A DNA stretch of 64,000 nt from Cupriavidus pauculus (GTDB taxonomy: Bacteria > Pseudomonadota > Gammaproteobacteria > Burkholderiales > Burkholderiaceae). The notes beneath the pieces are model-generated. The model did not search any database. It was not told the origin of the DNA and worked only from the letters and a program-made list of their open reading frames with translations. Within the stretch, counting starts at the first letter, position 1, and each line of letters opens with the position of its first letter. Where the stretch lies: assembly GCF_008693385.1 (NCBI RefSeq), contig NZ_CP044065.1:1736001-1800000 (forward strand), given 5' to 3'. The translations under genes and the position numbers were made by a program. Below, piece by piece: positions 58,327 through 64,000 of this stretch.

Positions 58327-61300
58327 ATGCCACCGGAAAACGAAGAAAAAACCGCACTCCTGCTGGATGAACTGCTTGCGTTCGCGCAAGAACGATTGCC
58401 GGCCCAGACGTTCGGCATCGTCTCGCCGCTCCTGCGGCATTACTACGATCTGGCCGACGCCGAAGACCTGCTCGCGCGCGAGGTCGCGGATCTGTATGGC
58501 GCCGTGATGGCGCACTGGCAGACCGCGCAGAAGTTCAAGCCGGGCACCGTGGCGCGGCTGCGCGTCTACAACCCGAACCTCGAGGAGCACGGCTGGCATT
58601 CGGACCATACGATCGTCGAGATCGTGAACGACGACATGCCGTTCCTCGTGGACTCGGTGACGATGGAGGTCAATCGCGCCGGGCTTACGCTCCATTCGGC
58701 GATCCACCCGGTGTTCCGCGTCTGCCGCGACGCGCGCGGCGCCATCGAGAGCATCGGCCTGGGCGGCCCCGGGGCAGACGATAGCCCGAGCGGCGGCGCG
58801 TGCCAGCTGGAGTCGTTTATTCACTTCGAGGTCGACCGCACCGGCGATCCCGCGCAGCTCGAAGCGTTGCGCGACGGTATCGCGCGCATTCTGGGCGACG
58901 TGCGCGCGGCCGTGGAGGACTGGCCCGCGATGCAGAGCACCGCGCGCGAGACGGTCCAGCGCATGGCGAACACACCGGGCGCCAATACGCCCGCCGCCGT
59001 GGAGGCGCGCGCGTTCCTCCAGTGGATGATCGACGACCATTTCACGTTCCTCGGCCACCGCGATTACGAACTCGTGGCAAAGGACGGCCAGTTCTGGCTG
59101 CGCGGCGTGCAGGGTTCCGGCGCCGGCATCCTGCGCGAAAGCCTGCGCGCGCCCGGCGACGACGCGCTGACGCCGCTGCCGGCCGCCGCGCGCGGCATCA
59201 TCGAAGGCGAATCGCCGATCTTTCTGACGAAGGCCAACTCGCGTGCCACTGTGCACCGGCCCGGCTATCTGGACTATGTGGGCATCAAGCTCGTCGATGC
59301 GAACGGCAAGCTGTTCGGCGAACGGCGTTTCGTCGGGCTCTACACGTCGACGGCCTATATGGTGCCAAGCAGCGAGATCCCGCTCGTTCGCCGCAAATGC
59401 GCGAACATTCTCGCGCGTGCTGGGTTTCTGACCAGGGGGCACCTGTACAAGTCGCTGGTCACGATTCTCGAGCAATATCCGCGCGACGACCTGTTCCAGG
59501 TGGATGAAGACGAGCTCTACGACACGGCGCTCGGCATCCTGCGCCTGCAGGAACACCAGCGCACGCGGCTGTTCGTGCGGCGCGACCGGTTCGATCGCTA
59601 TGTCTCGTGCCTCGTGTTCGTGCCCCGCGACAAGTACAACACGGACCTGCGCCAGCGCATCCAGAAACTGCTCGTGCAGGCATTCAACGGCACGAGCTGC
59701 GAATTCACGCCGCTGCTGTCGGAGTCTCCGCTCGCGCGCATCCAGCTGACCGTGCGCGGGCAGCCCGGCACGATGCCCGAGGTCGATACGCGCGAACTCG
59801 AGGAGCGCATCGTCCAGGCCACGCGCCGATGGCAGGACGACCTTGCCGGCGCGCTGCACGAAAGCCGCGGCGAGGAACTCGGCAACCGCCTGCTGCGCCG
59901 CTATGGCGATTCGTTTCCGGCCGGCTATCGCGAGGACTACGCCGCGCGCACGGCCGTGCGCGATATCGAGCTCATGGAACAGGCGCGCCAGCACGCGAAC
60001 GGGCTTGCCATGAACCTGTACCGGCCCATCGAGGCCGCGGCGGGCGCGTTCCGCTTCAAGGTGTTCCGCGCGGGCGAGCCCATCGCGCTCTCGCACAGCC
60101 TGCCGATGCTCGAGCATCTGGGCGTGCGCGTCGACGAGGAACGCCCCTATCTGATCGAACCCGACGCGGGCGCGCCCGTATGGATCCACGACTTCGGGCT
60201 CGAGATCGCGAACGATCATGACGGCACCCCGCTCGATGTGGAGATCGAGCGGATCAAGCCGCTGTTCGAGGATGCGTTCGGCCGCGCGTGGAATGGCGAG
60301 ATCGAGAACGACGACCTCAACCGGCTGGTCCTGCGCGCGGGACTCGGCGCGCGCGACGTGACCATCCTCCGCGCGTACGCCAAGTACCTGCGGCAGGTCG
60401 GCTCGACGTTCAGCAACGCCTATATCGAACGCGCGCTGACGAGCAATCCGCGCATCGCGGCCATGCTGGTCGCACTGTTCATCGCGCGCTTCGACCCCGC
60501 GGTCGCCTGCGGGCTTCCGGACGCCAACGCTGGCGCCGCCCCCGATGCGCGCTGCCAGAAATTGCTCGACGATATCGGCGCCGCGCTGGATCAGGTGCCC
60601 AATCTCGACGAGGACCGCATCCTGCGGCTGTTCCTCAACGTGATGATGGCCACCGTGCGCACCAACTACTTCCTGCGCGATGCGCACGGCGCGCACCGCC
60701 CTTACCTTTCGTTCAAGCTCAATCCGGCGCTCGTGCAGGGCTTGCCGGAGCCGCGGCCGATGTTCGAGATCTGGGTGTACTCGCCACGCGTGGAAGGCGT
60801 GCACCTGCGCGGCGGGCGTGTCGCGCGCGGCGGGCTGCGCTGGTCGGACCGCCGGGAAGACTTCCGGACCGAGGTGCTGGGGCTGATGAAGGCCCAGATG
60901 GTGAAGAACACCGTGATCGTGCCGGTCGGGTCCAAGGGCGGCTTCGTGGTCAAGCGTCCGCCGCCGATGACGGACCGCGACGCGTTTCTCGCCGAAGGCG
61001 TGGCTTGCTATCAGACCTTCCTGCGCGGGCTGCTCGACCTGACCGACAACCTCGTCGCTGGCGAGCTGATTCCGCCGCCGAACGTGGTGCGCCACGACGA
61101 ATCGGATCCGTATCTGGTCGTGGCCGCCGACAAGGGCACGGCCACGTTCTCCGATTACGCCAACGCGATTTCGGCCGAGTACAAGTTCTGGCTCGACGAT
61201 GCGTTCGCCTCGGGCGGGTCGGTCGGCTACGACCACAAGAAGATGGCCATCACCGCGCGCGGCGCGTGGGAATCCGTCAAGCGCCATTTCCGCGAGATGG

Positions 61301-63231
61301 GCGTCGATATCCAGCGCACGCCATTCACCGTGGTCGGCATCGGCGACATGTCGGGCGACGTGTTCGGCAACGGCATGCTGCTGTCGCCGTGCATCCGGCT
61401 GCTGGCCGCGTTCGACCATCGCCATATCTTCCTGGACCCGGATCCCGATCCGGCGCGCACGCTGGCCGAGCGCGCGCGCATGTTCGCGCTGCCGCGGTCG
61501 AGCTGGGCCGACTACGACACGAAGCTCATCTCCGAAGGCGGCGGCATCTATCCGCGCACGGCCAAGTCCATCGCGCTGACGCCCCAGGTGCGCGCGGCGC
61601 TCGGCATCGAGGCCACGTCGCTGTCCCCGGCGGACCTGATCCACGCGATCCTGATGGCGCCGGTCGATCTGCTCTACAACGGCGGCATCGGCACCTATGT
61701 GAAGTCGGCCGGGGAGACGCACCAGCAGGTGGGCGACCGCGCCAACGACGCAGTGCGCGTGAACGGCAGCGAGTTGCGCTGCAAGGTCGTCGGCGAAGGC
61801 GGCAACCTGGGCTTCACGCAGCTGGGGCGGATCGAGTTCGCGCGCAATGGCGGACGCATCAACACCGATGCGATCGACAATTCCGCCGGCGTCGATTGTT
61901 CGGACCACGAAGTCAATATCAAGATCCTGCTCGGGATTGTCGTGCGCGATGGCGAGATGACCGAAAAGCAGCGCAACACATTGTTGGCGGAAATGACCGA
62001 CGAAGTGGGCCTGCTCGTGCTGCAGGACAATTACTACCAGACGCAGGCGCTGTCCGTGGCCGGGCGCGAGTCGGCCACGCTGATCGATGCCGAGGCACGG
62101 CTGATCCGCTGGCTCGAACGCGCGGGCCGGCTCAACCGTCCGCTCGAATTCCTGCCGTCGGAGGAAGGCATCGCCGAACGCAAGGCCGACGGCGCGGGCC
62201 TCACCTCGCCCGAACGCGCGGTGCTGCTGGCCTACAGCAAGATGTGGCTGTACGACGAACTGCTCGTCTCCGACCTGCCCGACGATCCGCTCGTCGCCTA
62301 CCTGCTGCCCGACTATTTTCCGAAGCCGCTGCGCGAACGCTATGCGGGCGCGATGGAGCGGCATCCGCTGCGCCGCGAGATCCTGGCCACGCATCTGACC
62401 AATATGCTCGTGAACCGCATCGGGGCGACGTTCGTCCATCATCTGATGGAAGAGACGGACGCGCGCCCGGCCGACATCGTGCGCGCGTGCATGCTGGCGC
62501 GCGACGTGTTCGGGCTGACCGCGCTGTGGCAGCAGATCGATGCACTGGACAACCGCGTGGACGATGCCGTGCAGGCGCAGATGTTCGGCGCGCTGGGCCG
62601 GCTGCTGGAGCGCGCGACGCTCTGGTTCGTCCGTTACCTGCGTGGCGGCGGCGCGGTGGAGGCCGGCGCCGCGCGCTTCGTCGACGCGGCGCGCTGGCTG
62701 ACGCCACAGCTGCCGCAGTTGCTACCGGAGGACACCGCGGCCGCGCTCGATGCGCGCGTGCGCGAGCTGACCGAAGCCGGCGTCGAGCCGTCGCTGGCCA
62801 TGGCCGTGGCCGCGAGCGACAACGCCGCCGCCGCGCTCGATATCGCGGAGGTCGCGGCCAATTGCGATCGCAGTCTCGACGCGGTGGCCGGCGTCTACTT
62901 CGCGCTCGACACGCATCTGAACTTCGGCTGGCTGCGCGAGCGCGCGCTGGCGCTGCCCGCCGACACGCACTGGGATCTGCTGGCGCGCACCACGACGCTG
63001 GAAGACCTCGGACGACTCAAACGCGCGTTAGCCACGAGCGTGCTATCGAGCGCGCCCGCGGTGGACGATGCCGCCACGCTGATCGATGCATGGCGCGCGG
63101 GCCGTCAGCCCGCGCTCGATCGCTATGCGCAGATGCTGGCGGACCAGCGCGCGTCGGGAGCGCCCGCGACGGCGGGTCTGTCGATGTTGTCGGTGGCGGT
63201 GCGCGAGATAGGGCTGCTCGATCGAGGGTGA
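58327..63231 (+). CDS. NAD-specific glutamate dehydrogenase, large type
   Basis: A 1634-residue enzyme of the 180-kDa class (Bac_GDH) that deaminates glutamate to 2-oxoglutarate for catabolism. N-terminal regulatory segments (ACT-like, about 80-500) precede the catalytic part (about 730-1240). The catalytic part has RGGLRWSDRREDFRTEVLGL, KNTVIVPVGSKGGFVVK (catalytic Lys region) and the Rossmann segment VVGIGDMSGDVFGNGML. The C-terminus is a long helical domain. GAGGGG lies before the ATG. The upstream MarR-like gene is on the same strand. Strong GC third-position bias leaves a long spurious frame on the other strand. Confidence 0.96.
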   Translation: MPPENEEKTALLLDELLAFAQERLPAQTFGIVSPLLRHYYDLADAEDLLAREVADLYGAVMAHWQTAQKFKPGTVARLRVYNPNLEEHGWHSDHTIVEIVNDDMPFLVDSVTMEVNRAGLTLHSAIHPVFRVCRDARGAIESIGLGGPGADDSPSGGACQLESFIHFEVDRTGDPAQLEALRDGIARILGDVRAAVEDWPAMQSTARETVQRMANTPGANTPAAVEARAFLQWMIDDHFTFLGHRDYELVAKDGQFWLRGVQGSGAGILRESLRAPGDDALTPLPAAARGIIEGESPIFLTKANSRATVHRPGYLDYVGIKLVDANGKLFGERRFVGLYTSTAYMVPSSEIPLVRRKCANILARAGFLTRGHLYKSLVTILEQYPRDDLFQVDEDELYDTALGILRLQEHQRTRLFVRRDRFDRYVSCLVFVPRDKYNTDLRQRIQKLLVQAFNGTSCEFTPLLSESPLARIQLTVRGQPGTMPEVDTRELEERIVQATRRWQDDLAGALHESRGEELGNRLLRRYGDSFPAGYREDYAARTAVRDIELMEQARQHANGLAMNLYRPIEAAAGAFRFKVFRAGEPIALSHSLPMLEHLGVRVDEERPYLIEPDAGAPVWIHDFGLEIANDHDGTPLDVEIERIKPLFEDAFGRAWNGEIENDDLNRLVLRAGLGARDVTILRAYAKYLRQVGSTFSNAYIERALTSNPRIAAMLVALFIARFDPAVACGLPDANAGAAPDARCQKLLDDIGAALDQVPNLDEDRILRLFLNVMMATVRTNYFLRDAHGAHRPYLSFKLNPALVQGLPEPRPMFEIWVYSPRVEGVHLRGGRVARGGLRWSDRREDFRTEVLGLMKAQMVKNTVIVPVGSKGGFVVKRPPPMTDRDAFLAEGVACYQTFLRGLLDLTDNLVAGELIPPPNVVRHDESDPYLVVAADKGTATFSDYANAISAEYKFWLDDAFASGGSVGYDHKKMAITARGAWESVKRHFREMGVDIQRTPFTVVGIGDMSGDVFGNGMLLSPCIRLLAAFDHRHIFLDPDPDPARTLAERARMFALPRSSWADYDTKLISEGGGIYPRTAKSIALTPQVRAALGIEATSLSPADLIHAILMAPVDLLYNGGIGTYVKSAGETHQQVGDRANDAVRVNGSELRCKVVGEGGNLGFTQLGRIEFARNGGRINTDAIDNSAGVDCSDHEVNIKILLGIVVRDGEMTEKQRNTLLAEMTDEVGLLVLQDNYYQTQALSVAGRESATLIDAEARLIRWLERAGRLNRPLEFLPSEEGIAERKADGAGLTSPERAVLLAYSKMWLYDELLVSDLPDDPLVAYLLPDYFPKPLRERYAGAMERHPLRREILATHLTNMLVNRIGATFVHHLMEETDARPADIVRACMLARDVFGLTALWQQIDALDNRVDDAVQAQMFGALGRLLERATLWFVRYLRGGGAVEAGAARFVDAARWLTPQLPQLLPEDTAAALDARVRELTEAGVEPSLAMAVAASDNAAAALDIAEVAANCDRSLDAVAGVYFALDTHLNFGWLRERALALPADTHWDLLARTTTLEDLGRLKRALATSVLSSAPAVDDAATLIDAWRAGRQPALDRYAQMLADQRASGAPATAGLSMLSVAVREIGLLDRG

Positions 63232-63256
63232 AGTGAGGGTGAGGGGTGAGGGGCGA

Positions 63257-63640
63257 TCAGTCGTCGATCGCATCCTCGTCGTCGATATCGCGCAGCGGCT
63301 CGAGGTCTTCCCCGAGCGCATCGCTGTCGTCGCCATCCGCGCCGCGCGCGCGAAACTCGATGCCCAGCCGGATGAACAGGTCGAACGCATCCGCGAGCAT
63401 ATGTTTTTGCCGCGGCAGCAGGCTGGCGTAGGGCATGTCGTAGATCGACTGATGCGTGCCGCGCGCGCCCTTGAGGCCACGATCGCGCGCGATGTCCGAA
63501 AGCAGCGCGGCGAACCCGGACAGGTCCTGCGCGGCAAGCGCGGCGTTCAACACCCTCGCGATGACCTGGGGGGTTGCGCCCGACCAGCCGATGACCTCGG
63601 CGTTCGAAGCGGAGTCGTGGGAAAGATCGCTAATGTCCAT
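63257..63640 (-). CDS. Small protein with acidic tail, unknown
   Basis: A 127-residue protein, not recognised. A helical core (PQVIARVLNAALAAQDLSGF and THQSIYDMPYASLLPRQKHM then LADAFDLFIRLGIEF) is followed by an Asp/Glu-rich tail of about 25 residues. Acidic tails often interact with basic partners or mimic DNA. It is convergent with the glutamate dehydrogenase gene, 25 bases apart. Confidence 0.6.
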   Translation of the reverse strand: MDISDLSHDSASNAEVIGWSGATPQVIARVLNAALAAQDLSGFAALLSDIARDRGLKGARGTHQSIYDMPYASLLPRQKHMLADAFDLFIRLGIEFRARGADGDDSDALGEDLEPLRDIDDEDAIDD

Positions 63641-63719
63641 AATGTTCTTAACGGTCCCGTCTCCGCCGTCTTGAGGAAATCTGGCGCCGTCACGCCATTT
63701 TTTCCTTCAAGTTTCGGGG

Positions 63720-63938
63720 TCAGTGCCGTCGTCCGCGTGGGCGTTCGGGCTCGGCCGAGGGTGATTCCCGCCGAGATTGCCTGTATTCGATGGTGCCATC
63801 TCGCTTCTGCCTGGCTTGCACGGGATTGCGTGCGCCACACATCGGGCATCGGAACAAGAATCCCTGGCCCTCATTTTTGATCGTCACCTCTGACGGTTGC
63901 CACTGGGCACCGCAGGGTTGGTTCTGGCAGACAAACAT
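63720..63938 (-). CDS. Small zinc-ribbon-like protein
   Basis: A 72-residue protein starting MFVCQNQPCGAQWQPSEV; two Cys pairs (CQNQPC and CPMCGARN) would coordinate one zinc. The C-terminal half is basic and Ser/Arg-rich. GGAG lies six bases before the ATG; a longer frame adds MPGVFGVY but lacks a site. It may bind nucleic acid or protein; no specific role is visible. It may be co-transcribed with the acidic-tail gene 80 bases downstream. Confidence 0.7.
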   Translation of the reverse strand: MFVCQNQPCGAQWQPSEVTIKNEGQGFLFRCPMCGARNPVQARQKRDGTIEYRQSRRESPSAEPERPRGRRH

Positions 63939-64000
63939 ATAGACTCCAAATACGCCGGGCATCGTAACATGGGTGTTGCGTCGGTCACATGCTACACAAG

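Noticed and set aside
57997-62442. A 1481-codon open frame antisense to the glutamate dehydrogenase gene
   Set aside because: It arises from strong G/C third-position bias in the true gene. Its translation is Arg/His/Gln/Ala-rich without domains, and it has no start signal.

Overview
The window is a high-GC, gene-dense piece of a betaproteobacterial chromosome, most likely Burkholderiaceae of the Cupriavidus/Ralstonia type. Supporting signs are the 3-hydroxybutyrate oligomer hydrolase (polyhydroxybutyrate metabolism), a very large NAD-glutamate dehydrogenase, monomeric isocitrate dehydrogenase, PriB between rpsF and rpsR, and a CysTWA-CysB cluster beside SsuDCB. These assignments come from reading motifs and gene order; no database search was run. 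I see no prophage, insertion sequence, integron, CRISPR array or rRNA operon. The single tRNA is tRNA-His(GTG).

Layout. 0-6 kb: glyoxylate bypass, with malate synthase and a haloacid-dehalogenase-like gene opposite a LysR regulator, a universal stress protein, and isocitrate lyase. 6-9 kb: a gamma-glutamylcyclotransferase-like protein and a LytTR/LytS-type two-component pair. 9-19 kb: a sulfur block on the minus strand. It has sulfate ABC transporter genes cysT-cysW-cysA ending in cysB, joined by 4-bp stop/start overlaps. Upstream of these lies sbp-ssuD-ssuC-ssuB, a Mop/TOBE protein, a degenerate EAL protein and an RBBP9-like hydrolase. A near-identical 18-19 bp element sits upstream of both cysT and sbp and is the best candidate for a shared sulfur-starvation control site. 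19-24 kb: two tandem paralogous lipoproteins of unknown function and a lipoprotein gamma-glutamyltransferase. 24-32 kb: monomeric icd, clpB with a clear sigma-32-type promoter, and the oligomer hydrolase.

32-39 kb: a minus-strand series alaA-hom-thrC-moeA-moaD-moaE-crcB (threonine and molybdopterin synthesis, fluoride export). 39-44 kb: plus-strand Mth938-like, bcp, PIN-PhoH, a secreted protein and an NlpC/P60 lipoprotein. 43-48 kb: minus-strand pit plus its DUF47 partner, dnaB, and rpsF-priB-rpsR-rplI. 48-54 kb: asparaginase, lexA with two perfect SOS boxes, several small genes, tRNA-His, an intergenic stretch rich in terminators that may hold small RNAs, dusA and a 24-residue membrane peptide. 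54-64 kb: FMN reductase, 3-hydroxyisobutyryl-CoA hydrolase, a fatty acid hydroxylase/sterol desaturase-type membrane protein, a DPYTDGAK-repeat protein, a MarR-like protein, NAD-glutamate dehydrogenase and two small unknown genes.

Most of the window is ordinary core genome. The parts most worth a second look are the control architecture of the sulfur block (shared element, leader ORF, dead EAL domain, Sbp in place of SsuA), the repeat-bearing lipoprotein pair, and the possible small RNAs at 50.4-50.6 kb and 52.4-53.0 kb.
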